Part shown: piece by piece, positions 18,094 through 25,767 of the stretch
Layout: each line of letters starts with the position of its first letter
How positions within the stretch are numbered: position 1 is the stretch's first letter
Source: Verrucomicrobiota bacterium
GTDB taxonomy: Bacteria; Verrucomicrobiota; Verrucomicrobiia; Opitutales; Opitutaceae
DNA length: 64,000 nt
NCBI GenBank assembly: GCA_028293545.1
Contig: JAQGOP010000012.1
Location: forward strand, 1-64,000
Reading direction: 5' to 3'
Translations under genes and position numbers: made by a program
Notes under the pieces: generated by a model
The model's input: the letters and a program-made list of their open reading frames with translations, nothing else
The model's database searches: none
Told to the model about the DNA's origin: nothing

Positions 18094-19024
18094 GCTGGCG
18101 ATCACCTGCGGCGACCCGGCGGGGGTCGGCCCGGAAATCATCGCGGCGTGGCTCAAGGCCAACGCGGCGGCCGCGGTCGGCACCGCGGTCATCGGCCCCG
18201 CGCCATGGCTGGCGGGATTGGATACTGCGGCGGAAAAAATCGCGGTCGGCCTCGAGGACTTCTCGGCGGTTCCCGGGCAGCCGACACCCGACGGCGCGCT
18301 GGTAGCGTGGGCCGCGATGGAGCGCGCGGCACAGGGTTGCGTGGGCGGGGAATTTTCGGCGGTCGTCACCGGGCCCGTCAGCAAGGATTGCCTTGCCCGG
18401 ATCGGCTACGGTTACCCAGGGCAGACGGAATTTTTCGCCGCGCGCTGGGGCGGGGATCCGGTGATGGCCTTCTGCGGCGGAAGACTGCGCGTCGTCCTGG
18501 CGACCTGGCATGTGCCGTTGCACCAGGTGGCGGGATTGCTGGGCCCGCATCTCTTGCGCCGCACCGTCGCAGCCGCCGACGCGCTGGCGCGGTCGGAAGG
18601 CGTCGCCCATCCGCGGATCGGGGTGTGCGGCTTGAACCCGCACGCCGGGGAGCACGGGCTCCTGGGCGAGGAGGAAAGGGATTTCCTCGACCCGGCGCTC
18701 GATCGCTTGCGCGGGGAATTTCCCGGGCTCTCCCATTGCGAACCTGGCGATACGCTTTTCGCGCGGGCGCTGCGGGACGAGTTCGATGTCGTGGTCGCGC
18801 TTTACCACGACCAAGGCCTCGCGCCGCTGAAGGTGATCGATTTCGACGAAGCGGTGAATGTCACGCTCGGCCTGCCCTTCGTGCGCACGAGTCCCGACCA
18901 CGGCACGGCATTCGGCATCGCCGGCCGCGGGGTCGCGCGCGCCACAAGTTTTTCGAACGCCGTGATCGTCGCCCGCCGGCTGCTGGCCTGGCGCGCGGGC
19001 GCAGCCCAGGGCCGCAAGCGATAA
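18083..19024 (+). CDS. pdxA: 4-hydroxythreonine-4-phosphate dehydrogenase
   Basis: 313 residues. PdxA motifs: ITCGDPAGVGPEI at the start, TGPVSKDCLARIGYGYPGQT, LNPHAGEHGLLGEEE, VALYHDQGLAPLK and RTSPDHGTAFGIAGRG. The conserved His residues of these motifs hold the divalent metal. The enzyme oxidises 4-phosphohydroxy-L-threonine in de novo pyridoxal phosphate synthesis. It starts inside the last codons of lpxA. The pairing with lipid A synthesis is probably only an expression unit and not a shared pathway. Confidence 0.95.
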   Translation: MPHKLAITCGDPAGVGPEIIAAWLKANAAAAVGTAVIGPAPWLAGLDTAAEKIAVGLEDFSAVPGQPTPDGALVAWAAMERAAQGCVGGEFSAVVTGPVSKDCLARIGYGYPGQTEFFAARWGGDPVMAFCGGRLRVVLATWHVPLHQVAGLLGPHLLRRTVAAADALARSEGVAHPRIGVCGLNPHAGEHGLLGEEERDFLDPALDRLRGEFPGLSHCEPGDTLFARALRDEFDVVVALYHDQGLAPLKVIDFDEAVNVTLGLPFVRTSPDHGTAFGIAGRGVARATSFSNAVIVARRLLAWRAGAAQGRKR

Positions 19025-19104
19025 GCGCCGGGCTCCAGGCTGCGGATGCCGAACGCCGAATTTTTACCACCGCATGCCCCAAGCTTAAAAACTATCCCCT
19101 AAAG

Positions 19105-20976
19105 ATGAAATCGCTCCTCTCGCTCTGCTTCGTCGCCCTCGTTGCGCTGGCGCCGCTGCGCGCGGACAAGCCGCGCATCACGTCGCAGGACCAGCTCCCG
19201 CGTTACAACTATCCTCTCGCCGGAAAAGTCACGGATGTGATCACGAACGACGCCGCCTACGCGAAATTCGCGCCGGCGGTGCGCGCGGATTTGGAAAAAT
19301 TACTCAACGACTACGACATCGCGGATCGTTCCACGCTGCAGAACGTGCTGCTGACGCTCGTGTCGATGGACGTGACGGAAGGCCGTTACGACGACGCGCT
19401 CAAGCGCATTGCGCTCGCGCGCAGCCTCGAGGAAAAGCCCGCGACCAAACTGACGCTGGGCCTGCTCGCGGAATCCTACATCGTCGCGCGGCGCAGCGGC
19501 GAATTCTCCAGCACCTCCGCCTTCAACACGGCGTTTGCCAAGGTGTACGCGGAAAAAATCGGCGCGCTCCCGTGGGAACTCGTTGGCGACAACCTCAAGT
19601 CCGCGAAGGCCGGCGCCGAGGTGGCATCGGGCGCGCTGATCGCCGGGAATCTCGAGAGCCAGTTCCAGCCGGGCGTCGACAAGACCGGCCGGGTCAGCGG
19701 GGAGGTCGCGCATACCCTCGTGGCGGCGCACGCGATCTACACGCATTTCCTGCCCCTGAAGGCGGAGCGCGTGGCGGCGCTCACCGCGTTCGTGGCGGCG
19801 CACAAACAAGTGAAGCAAGACCGGTGGAGCGCGCGGCAGGTGGTGCTCGCGCCGGATGCCAAACTGACCCCGGTCGTCGTGGCGATTTGGGACAGCGGCA
19901 TCGACTTTGGGGTTTACCCGAAACAGCAGTGGACGAATCCCGCCGAAAAAATCGATGGCAGGGACGACGACGGTAACGGGTTTGTCGACGACGTGCACGG
20001 CATCGCGTTCGATCTTAAATCGAAGCGGGTCCCGGAACTCCTGATCCCGCTCACGGCGGAGCAGCGGGCGTCCTATGCGACGATGCGGAACTGGACAAAG
20101 GGCTACATCGATCTCCAGGCGAACGTCGACAGCCCGGAGGCGACGGCGATCAAGCAGCATCTCTCCACCTTGAAGACAGCCGAGGTCAAACCATTCATCG
20201 AGAGCCTGGGCTTGTTTGGAAATTACACGCACGGCACCCATGTCGCGGGCATCACGGCGGCGGGAAATCCCGCGATCCGGCTGATGGCGGCCCGCATCAG
20301 TTTCGATTTCCGCATGATTCCCGACGTGCCCACGCGCGAGCAGGCCGAAGCCGATGCGGCCGCGGCCCGCGCGGTCGTCGCTTATTTGAAGAGCAATCAC
20401 GTCCGCGTGGTGAACATGAGCTGGGGTGGTTCGCCGCGTGAGATCGAGGATGCCTTCGAGGCCAACGGCGCCGGCGGCACGCCCGAGGAGCGCCGCAAGA
20501 CGGCGCGCGAGTATTTCCAGCTCTTCCGTGTCGCCATGACCGAGGCCATGGCCAGCGCGCCCGAAATCCTCTTTGTCGCCGCGGCCGGCAACAGCAACAG
20601 CGACGCGGGCTTCGACGAATTCGTGCCGTCCGGGATCGTGCTGCCCAATATCCTCACCGTCGGGGCCGTCGACCAGGCGGGCGAGGAAACGTCGTTCAGC
20701 AGTTTCGGGAAAAACGTCGCGGTGCACGCGAACGGTTTCGAGGTCGAAAGCTTCCTCCCCGGCGGCGAGCGCATGAAATATTCCGGCACGTCGATGGCAT
20801 CGCCAAACGTCGCGAATCTCGCGGCCAAACTGATCGCCTTGGAGCCGAAGCTCACGGTCGAACAGGTTGTCGCCCTGATCAAGCTCGGCGCCGATCGCAG
20901 CGCCGACGGCCGGATCAATCTGATCGACCCGAAGCGCAGCGTGGCGCTGTTGCTGGCCATGCGGAGGGAAGGCTGA
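19105..20976 (+). CDS. secreted subtilisin-like serine peptidase (S8)
   Basis: 623 residues from the ATG at 19105, which puts a signal peptide (MKSLLSLCFVALVALAPLRA) at the front; the frame is open further upstream only as a shadow of pdxA. The catalytic residues are D263 in VAIWDSGIDFG, H376 in YTHGTHVAGITAAGN, oxyanion N496 in VAAAGNSNSD and S563 in YSGTSMASPNVANLA. About 240 residues precede the catalytic core and hold a helical pro-domain-like region. The insertion between D and H is long (about 110 residues) and lysine-rich. The protease probably works in the periplasm or outside the cell. It stands apart from its neighbours by 80 and 132 bases. Confidence 0.93.
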   Translation: MKSLLSLCFVALVALAPLRADKPRITSQDQLPRYNYPLAGKVTDVITNDAAYAKFAPAVRADLEKLLNDYDIADRSTLQNVLLTLVSMDVTEGRYDDALKRIALARSLEEKPATKLTLGLLAESYIVARRSGEFSSTSAFNTAFAKVYAEKIGALPWELVGDNLKSAKAGAEVASGALIAGNLESQFQPGVDKTGRVSGEVAHTLVAAHAIYTHFLPLKAERVAALTAFVAAHKQVKQDRWSARQVVLAPDAKLTPVVVAIWDSGIDFGVYPKQQWTNPAEKIDGRDDDGNGFVDDVHGIAFDLKSKRVPELLIPLTAEQRASYATMRNWTKGYIDLQANVDSPEATAIKQHLSTLKTAEVKPFIESLGLFGNYTHGTHVAGITAAGNPAIRLMAARISFDFRMIPDVPTREQAEADAAAARAVVAYLKSNHVRVVNMSWGGSPREIEDAFEANGAGGTPEERRKTAREYFQLFRVAMTEAMASAPEILFVAAAGNSNSDAGFDEFVPSGIVLPNILTVGAVDQAGEETSFSSFGKNVAVHANGFEVESFLPGGERMKYSGTSMASPNVANLAAKLIALEPKLTVEQVVALIKLGADRSADGRINLIDPKRSVALLLAMRREG

Positions 20977-21108
20977 GGCGGAAGGCGTTGAGCGGCTCGG
21001 GCGGGCGTTTCAATGGAGAAGGGGAGCCAATCACCGCCTTGCGGAGGCCGCTTCACCTTGCCGGCGGGCTTGCGAAACGCGGCGAGTCCGTGACAGTGCC
21101 TTCCAACC

Positions 21109-21543
21109 ATGGCCGAACTCAGCATCCTTTCCGTCCCTCAGGCCGCGCTCCCCGGGGCGATGGCGGTGCCTGGCGGGGGGGTGGGCGACCTGCCGGAAGG
21201 GGTAAGGGCCGGGAGCGAGGCACTGGTTAAATTGACGCACGAGGCGGGGGCCAAGGTGGCGACGTTGATCACGCGGGAAAACCAGGGCGAATTCCTCCGC
21301 CTGGCGATCACGGGTGGCGGGTGCAACGGCCTGAGTTACAAGATGAAATTCGTGCCGGTCCCCAAGCGGGGCGATATCCTCGTCCGGACGGGCGGAGTCC
21401 CGGTCGTCGTCGACAGCAAGAGCGCGCTTTACCTGAAGGGCACGCACCTGGATTACTCCAATGCGATGGTCGCCGGCGGCTTCAAGTTCTCGAACCCGAA
21501 CGCCAAAGCCAGTTGCTCCTGCGGGGAAAGCTTCAGTGTGTGA
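21109..21543 (+). CDS. A-type iron-sulfur carrier (HesB/IscA/ErpA family)
   Basis: 144 residues. The three cluster-binding cysteines are C72 in TGGGCNGLSYKM and C136/C138 in ASCSCGESF, with the normal long spacing. The HesB domain spans residues about 35-144; the first 35 residues are a Gly/Pro-rich extension, so an internal ATG at codon 18 is an alternative start. A-type carriers accept [4Fe-4S] or [2Fe-2S] clusters from a scaffold and pass them to target enzymes. It is separate from the suf operon at 34-39 kb, as ErpA-type carriers often are. Confidence 0.92.
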   Translation: MAELSILSVPQAALPGAMAVPGGGVGDLPEGVRAGSEALVKLTHEAGAKVATLITRENQGEFLRLAITGGGCNGLSYKMKFVPVPKRGDILVRTGGVPVVVDSKSALYLKGTHLDYSNAMVAGGFKFSNPNAKASCSCGESFSV

Positions 21544-21653
21544 ACGATTGGCATCTGTCCATCATACGTTCCCCGAGCTAAATAGGTGTTGTCATTCTGA
21601 CGCTTCCCGGCGAAATACCCGCCCGACCTAATTTTCCGATCCAACCCTAATTG

Positions 21654-22334
21654 ATGGCTACTTCGTTTCCTTCTGCCGGCGGCGGCAACCGCACCGGCTC
21701 TTATCAGCGTCGCAATGTCGACCCTTTCGCGGCGATCCGCCGCAACCATCGCATCAAGGTTCCGCAGGTGCGCTTGATTTCGCCCGAGGGCAAGCAGCTC
21801 GGCGTGATCGACACCGCGAAAGCGATCAACCTTGCGCTCGAAGTCGGCCTCGACCTGGTCGAGGTCGCGCCCAATGCGACCCCGCCGGTTTGCCGCATCA
21901 TGGATTTCGGCAAGTACGTCTACGAGGAATCGAAGAAGACGTCGCACGTGAAATCCACGGCGAGCAAGATCAAGGAAATCGAATTCAGCGCGCGCATTGA
22001 GCAGAACGATTTCTACACGAAGCTCCGCCACGCCGAGGAATTCCTCGCGCACGGCAACAAGGTGAAGCTCCGCCTGAAGTTCCGCGGCCGCGAAATGGCG
22101 CACACGGAAATTGGTTTTGACGTGATGAAGCGCGCGGTGGTCGACCTCGCCGGCATGGGGCATCCCGACGCCGACCCGAAGCTGATCGGGCGCAACATCC
22201 ACGTGATGCTGACACCGTTGCCGGTGAACAAGCGCAAGCCGAAGTTCCACGTCGATGAAGTGCCGGGCGAAGAGCCCGAAGGTGAAGAGCCTGAAGGCGA
22301 CGACGCTGGCCCCGAGGCCGCACCGGCCACCTGA
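21654..22334 (+). CDS. infC: translation initiation factor IF-3
   Basis: 226 residues from the ATG at 21654; a TTG codon sits directly before it and cannot be excluded. The N-domain contains RRNHRIKVPQVRLISPEGKQ, the linker LVEVAPNATPPVCRIMDFGKY, and the C-domain KIKEIEFSARIEQNDF. The tail is a long acidic stretch (GEEPEGEEPEGDDAG) that E. coli IF-3 lacks. IF-3 binds the 30S subunit and checks initiator tRNA and start codon. The usual partners rpmI and rplT do not follow; a cell-wall amidase begins 12 bases downstream instead. I saw no autoregulatory leader structure. Confidence 0.96.
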   Translation: MATSFPSAGGGNRTGSYQRRNVDPFAAIRRNHRIKVPQVRLISPEGKQLGVIDTAKAINLALEVGLDLVEVAPNATPPVCRIMDFGKYVYEESKKTSHVKSTASKIKEIEFSARIEQNDFYTKLRHAEEFLAHGNKVKLRLKFRGREMAHTEIGFDVMKRAVVDLAGMGHPDADPKLIGRNIHVMLTPLPVNKRKPKFHVDEVPGEEPEGEEPEGDDAGPEAAPAT

Positions 22335-22346
22335 CGCCCCGCCGCC

Positions 22347-23498
22347 ATGTTTCCGGCGGCCCTGCGTTTCGCTCTCGCCACGTTGCTTCCGCTCGTGGCT
22401 GCCGCCGCAGCCGACCCGGCCCGCGCCGCGCCCATGCGCCCGCCCGTGAATGCGCCGCCGGGCGGAGGATCGATCGACGCCAAAACGCGGGCGACCATTC
22501 CCGCCAAGTCGCGAAAGCTTTCGGCGGTGCCCATCACGCGTTTCAACGGCCTCGCCTATGTCCCCCTGCGCGAGGCCGCGATCATCATCGGCATGAAATC
22601 GTTGTGGGTGGAAAAAAACCGCCAGCTGGTGCTCACCGACGCGTCGAGCCGGCTCGAGTTTGAAGGCAACAGCCGGGAAATTTCCGTGGACGGCCTGCGC
22701 CTTTTTCTCGGCAAGCCGGTGGTGGTGAAGAACGGCCTTTGTTACATCACCCAAATCGACTTCGAGCGGATCCTCGTGGGCCGCATCCGCCCGGGCCTGC
22801 TGCCTTCGCCCTTGCCCCGCCCGAAAGTCATCGCACTCGACCCCGGCCACGGGGGCGGCGACAGCGGGTTCGAGGACAAGCGCCTGGGTTTGAAGGAAAA
22901 AATCCTCACCCTCGACGTCGCGCAGCGCATGCAGAAACTCCTCGTCGCCCGGGGTTACAAGGTTGTGCTCACGCGCACCGACGACCGGCAACTCGGTCCG
23001 GATAAAACCACCGATTTCCGCACTCGCGCCGAAATCGCGAATCGCGCGAATGCGGACCTGTTTGTCAGCGTCCATTTCAATTCGTTGTTCCCCGACACGA
23101 AAACTTCGGGCACCGAAACCTATGCGTTCACGCCGCAGTTCATGCGTTCGGATCGCGCGCAAAGCGTGACCCAACCCGACGACACCGAAAAGGATCCGGC
23201 GCCGGTCAACCGCTACGACCCGTGGAGCGCCCTGCTCAGCCAGTCGATTCAGCAGGAGGTCATCAACGCGCTCAAGACCGGGGATCGCGGGCAGAAAACG
23301 ATGCACTCCGGGGTGATGCGCTGGCTGGACTGCCCGGGCGTCCTGGTGGAGTCGTTGTTTCTTTCGAACGATTTCGAGGCCAACATGGCTTCGACGCCGG
23401 CGGGCCGGCAGCGAATCGCCGCTGCGATCGTGGCTGGCATTGAATTGTACGCCGACACACTCTCCGCCCTTGCCCCGAAACCGCGCCCGACGCCTTGA
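22347..23498 (+). CDS. N-acetylmuramoyl-L-alanine amidase (Amidase_3) with N-terminal stalk-like domain
   Basis: 383 residues with a signal peptide ending near AAAAADPARA. Residues about 55-155 (SAVPITRFNGLAYVPLREAA... VNGL-type strands) look like a copper-amine-oxidase/stalk-like domain. The zinc amidase follows: H168 in ALDPGHGGGDSG, E184 in LGLKEKILTLD, H243 in VSVHFNSLF, and catalytic E335 in GVLVESLFLSND. The enzyme splits the bond between N-acetylmuramic acid and L-alanine in peptidoglycan and usually acts in daughter-cell separation. It lies 12 bases after infC and 11 before the nuclease gene, so the three are probably one transcript. Confidence 0.93.
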   Translation: MFPAALRFALATLLPLVAAAAADPARAAPMRPPVNAPPGGGSIDAKTRATIPAKSRKLSAVPITRFNGLAYVPLREAAIIIGMKSLWVEKNRQLVLTDASSRLEFEGNSREISVDGLRLFLGKPVVVKNGLCYITQIDFERILVGRIRPGLLPSPLPRPKVIALDPGHGGGDSGFEDKRLGLKEKILTLDVAQRMQKLLVARGYKVVLTRTDDRQLGPDKTTDFRTRAEIANRANADLFVSVHFNSLFPDTKTSGTETYAFTPQFMRSDRAQSVTQPDDTEKDPAPVNRYDPWSALLSQSIQQEVINALKTGDRGQKTMHSGVMRWLDCPGVLVESLFLSNDFEANMASTPAGRQRIAAAIVAGIELYADTLSALAPKPRPTP

Positions 23499-23509
23499 AT
23501 AATTTCCCG

Positions 23510-24598
23510 ATGAAATCCGTCATTTCCCTCCGCCTTGCCGCTTTGCTCGCACTCCTGGCCGCCCCGGCGTCGCTCCGCGCGTGGGATTACGAAGGCCATC
23601 GCACGGTCAACCAGCTCGCCCTGGCCGCGTTGCCGAAGGATTTCCCGGCGTTCGTGCGCGAGGCCGCGTCCGTTGAACGTGTTTCGTTCCTCGCCGGCGA
23701 ACCCGACCGCTGGCGCAACGTGCCGGACCAGGTCATGCGCCAATCCGGCGGGAGCTGGGCCGACCACTATATCGACATGGAGGACTTGCCCGACGCCGGC
23801 CTCGATCCCGCGACGGTTTCTTCGTTTCGTTACGACTTCATCCTGGCCTACGCCGTCGGGCGCGCGGCGCATCCGCAGAATTTTCCCGCGATCGATCCCG
23901 CGAAAAACTCCGACCACACGCGCGAATGGCCCGGTTTTTTGCCTTGGGCGATCACGGAATATTACGGGCGGCTCAAGTCGGCCTTCACTTACCTGAAGAC
24001 CTTTGAAGAACTCGGGACACCCGAGGAAATCGCGAACGCGCGGGCGAACATTCTCTATCAAATGGGCACGATGGGCCACTACGTCGGCGACTGCGCGCAG
24101 CCGTTGCACGCGACGAAACACCACCACGGCTGGGTCGGGGCCAACCCGAACGGCTATACCACGTGGAAGGGATTCCATAGCTGGATCGACGGCACTTTTA
24201 TCCTGAAGGCCGGGATCACGACCGGTTCCCTCGCAGGGCGGATCGCTCCCGCGCAGGCGCTGCCGCTGCCGCCGCGCACCGATGGCCGCGATCCTTTGTT
24301 TGTGGCCGTGATGGAGTATGCGATCGCACAGTCCGCCTTGGTTGAGCCGCTCTATAAATTGGAGAAAGCCGGCAAGCTCAGCGATGAAGCCGAGAAAAAC
24401 GACCAGCCGCTCGTCCTGCACGGTCCGGTTGATCCCGAAGGCCGGGCCTTCGTCGAAGGCCAGCTGCTCAAGGGCGGACAGATGCTGGCGTCGATTTGGA
24501 TCACCGCCTGGCGCAACACCGTGCCCGACTCCTATCTTCGCGCGCAGCTGTTGAAGCGGCAGGCCGCCAAGGCCGCGCCGGCGAAATCCGCGCCGTAA
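23510..24598 (+). CDS. secreted S1/P1-type zinc nuclease
   Basis: 362 residues from the ATG at 23510. The signal peptide MKSVISLRLAALLALLAAPASLRA is followed directly by W25. In this family the new N-terminal Trp coordinates zinc, so cleavage is expected between A24 and W25. H30 in WDYEGHR is a second ligand, and MGHYVGDCAQPLHATKHHHG carries further zinc-binding His/Asp residues. S1/P1 nucleases degrade single-stranded DNA and RNA outside the cytoplasm. It follows the amidase by 11 bases and converges on the EamA gene, two bases away. Confidence 0.9.
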   Translation: MKSVISLRLAALLALLAAPASLRAWDYEGHRTVNQLALAALPKDFPAFVREAASVERVSFLAGEPDRWRNVPDQVMRQSGGSWADHYIDMEDLPDAGLDPATVSSFRYDFILAYAVGRAAHPQNFPAIDPAKNSDHTREWPGFLPWAITEYYGRLKSAFTYLKTFEELGTPEEIANARANILYQMGTMGHYVGDCAQPLHATKHHHGWVGANPNGYTTWKGFHSWIDGTFILKAGITTGSLAGRIAPAQALPLPPRTDGRDPLFVAVMEYAIAQSALVEPLYKLEKAGKLSDEAEKNDQPLVLHGPVDPEGRAFVEGQLLKGGQMLASIWITAWRNTVPDSYLRAQLLKRQAAKAAPAKSAP

Positions 24599-24600
24599 GG

Positions 24601-25035
24601 TTACGGCGTCGACTTCCAGGCGAGGACCAGCGCGCCCGCGACGATCAGCGCCGTGCCGACCCCGCTGCGCACGGTCAGCGGCTCGCGGAGGAACACCGCC
24701 GCGAAAATCAGCACGAAGACCACGCTGAGCTTGTCGATCGGCGCGACCCGCGACGCCGGCCCGAGTTGGAGAGCGCGAAAGTAGCAGAGCCACGAAAGGC
24801 CGGTGGCCAACGCCGAGAGCACGAGGAAGAGCCAGGTGCGTTTCGAGATCTCGCCGAGCGCCAGCGGCCGCGCCGTCACGAGGGCAATGGTCCACGCAAT
24901 CACCAGCACGACCGACGTGCGAATCGCGGTGGCGAGATTGGAATCGACCCCGCTGACGCCGACCTTCGCGAGTACGGCGGTGGCGCCGGCGAAAATCGCG
25001 GAGAGCAATGCCCACCAGACCCAGGATTGGTTCAT
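24601..25035 (-). CDS. EamA-type membrane transporter, single-repeat form
   Basis: 144 residues from the ATG at 25035. Five hydrophobic helices are visible, starting WVWWALLSAIFAGATAVLAKVG and ending GVGTALIVAGALVLAWK. This is one half of the usual ten-helix EamA (drug/metabolite transporter) protein, so it should work as a dimer. A final charged turn (PIDKLSVVFVLIFAAVFLRE) is typical. The substrate is unknown. It lies 19 bases downstream of crcB on the same strand, so the two probably share a transcript. Confidence 0.85.
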   Translation of the reverse strand: MNQSWVWWALLSAIFAGATAVLAKVGVSGVDSNLATAIRTSVVLVIAWTIALVTARPLALGEISKRTWLFLVLSALATGLSWLCYFRALQLGPASRVAPIDKLSVVFVLIFAAVFLREPLTVRSGVGTALIVAGALVLAWKSTP

Positions 25036-25054
25036 GTGATCGCGGGGACTTGGT

Positions 25055-25444
25055 TCAGCGCGAAGCGGCCAGCGTCGAGCCCGCCGCGAATCCCAGCCAG
25101 GTGCCGAGGAGGCAGATAAGCACGGAGCCGACAACATAGCCGGCGGCCCGCATCGTGTCGCCCGTGCGAATTAGGACCAGTGTCTGGAGGCTAAAGGCCG
25201 AAAACGTGGTGTAGCCGCCGCACACCCCGGTCATGAAAAAATAACGAGCCTCGCCAGTGGCGAAGCGTCCGCCGGGTCCGGTCAATGTCGCCAGGAATCC
25301 GATTGCGATGCAGCCGGTGATGTTGACGAGAAATGTGCCCCACGGGAAAGGTCCGTCCCACCGCGCGTTGACGACCTCCGACAGCCAATGGCGCGCCACG
25401 CTGCCGATCGCGCCCCCGAGGGCGATGAGGAGATAGATGATCAT
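25055..25444 (-). CDS. crcB: fluoride exporter CrcB/FluC
   Basis: 129 residues with four helices. Fluc motifs: ALGGAIGSVARHW, WGTFLVNITGCIAIGF, and GVCGGYTTFSAFSLQT, which carries the conserved Phe and Thr residues of the fluoride pore. Fluc proteins are double-barrelled dimers that let fluoride leave the cell. I checked the upstream region for a fluoride riboswitch and did not find the conserved elements, although a stray CTGATG occurs at the edge of the repeat there. The start at 25444 places the first helix directly at the N-terminus. Confidence 0.92.
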   Translation of the reverse strand: MIIYLLIALGGAIGSVARHWLSEVVNARWDGPFPWGTFLVNITGCIAIGFLATLTGPGGRFATGEARYFFMTGVCGGYTTFSAFSLQTLVLIRTGDTMRAAGYVVGSVLICLLGTWLGFAAGSTLAASR

Positions 25445-25505
25445 CCGAGGCCCGAGCGAAGGGAATGCCAGCGCGTTTGGCAAGGGGGTGAAGGAGCGCA
25501 TCAGG

Positions 25506-25717
25506 TTTGAACAGAAGCCGCCGAAGGTAACGGAGAAGCTCTGCTCTGCGGATCGTTCGCGGCCCTTCACGAAACGAGCTTTGGGATCTCTGGAGCCCAC
25601 GCCGTCAATGGCACGATGGTTTTGTGAGAACCAGAACCTCTTCGTTACCTTCGTTGGCTTCTGTTCAAAGGATTGAAGGATCGATCCACGGAGCAGGCGG
25701 GCCGCCTGCGCTACTTC
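25506..25717. repeat. composite intergenic repeat: imperfect inverted arms plus GC palindrome
   Basis: This accounts for most of the 323-base gap between crcB and the TIGR03790 gene. Arms at 25506-25535 and 25640-25669 are reverse complements at 27 of 30 positions (left arm begins TTTGAACAGAAGCC). A further block, GGAGCAGGCGGGCCGCCTGC plus GCTACTTC, lies at 25690-25717 and contains a perfect 8-1-8 palindrome (25693-25709). The right arm and the palindrome block recur in the same order at 49697-49780. I see no gene in this gap. Confidence 0.85.
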
Positions 25718-25767
25718 GGACGAATCGAGCCTCGAAATTGATCCTGCGCGGGCCACAGTCCCGGGAC

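Noticed and set aside
21544..21653. L20-binding leader upstream of infC
   Set aside because: No pseudoknot-like pairing seen in 110 bases, and rpmI/rplT are not downstream.
25445..25535. Possible fluoride riboswitch upstream of crcB
   Set aside because: A CTGATG followed by CTCC is present, but the conserved GGCGATGG head and pseudoknot partners are missing, and the sequence is explained by the edge of the intergenic repeat.
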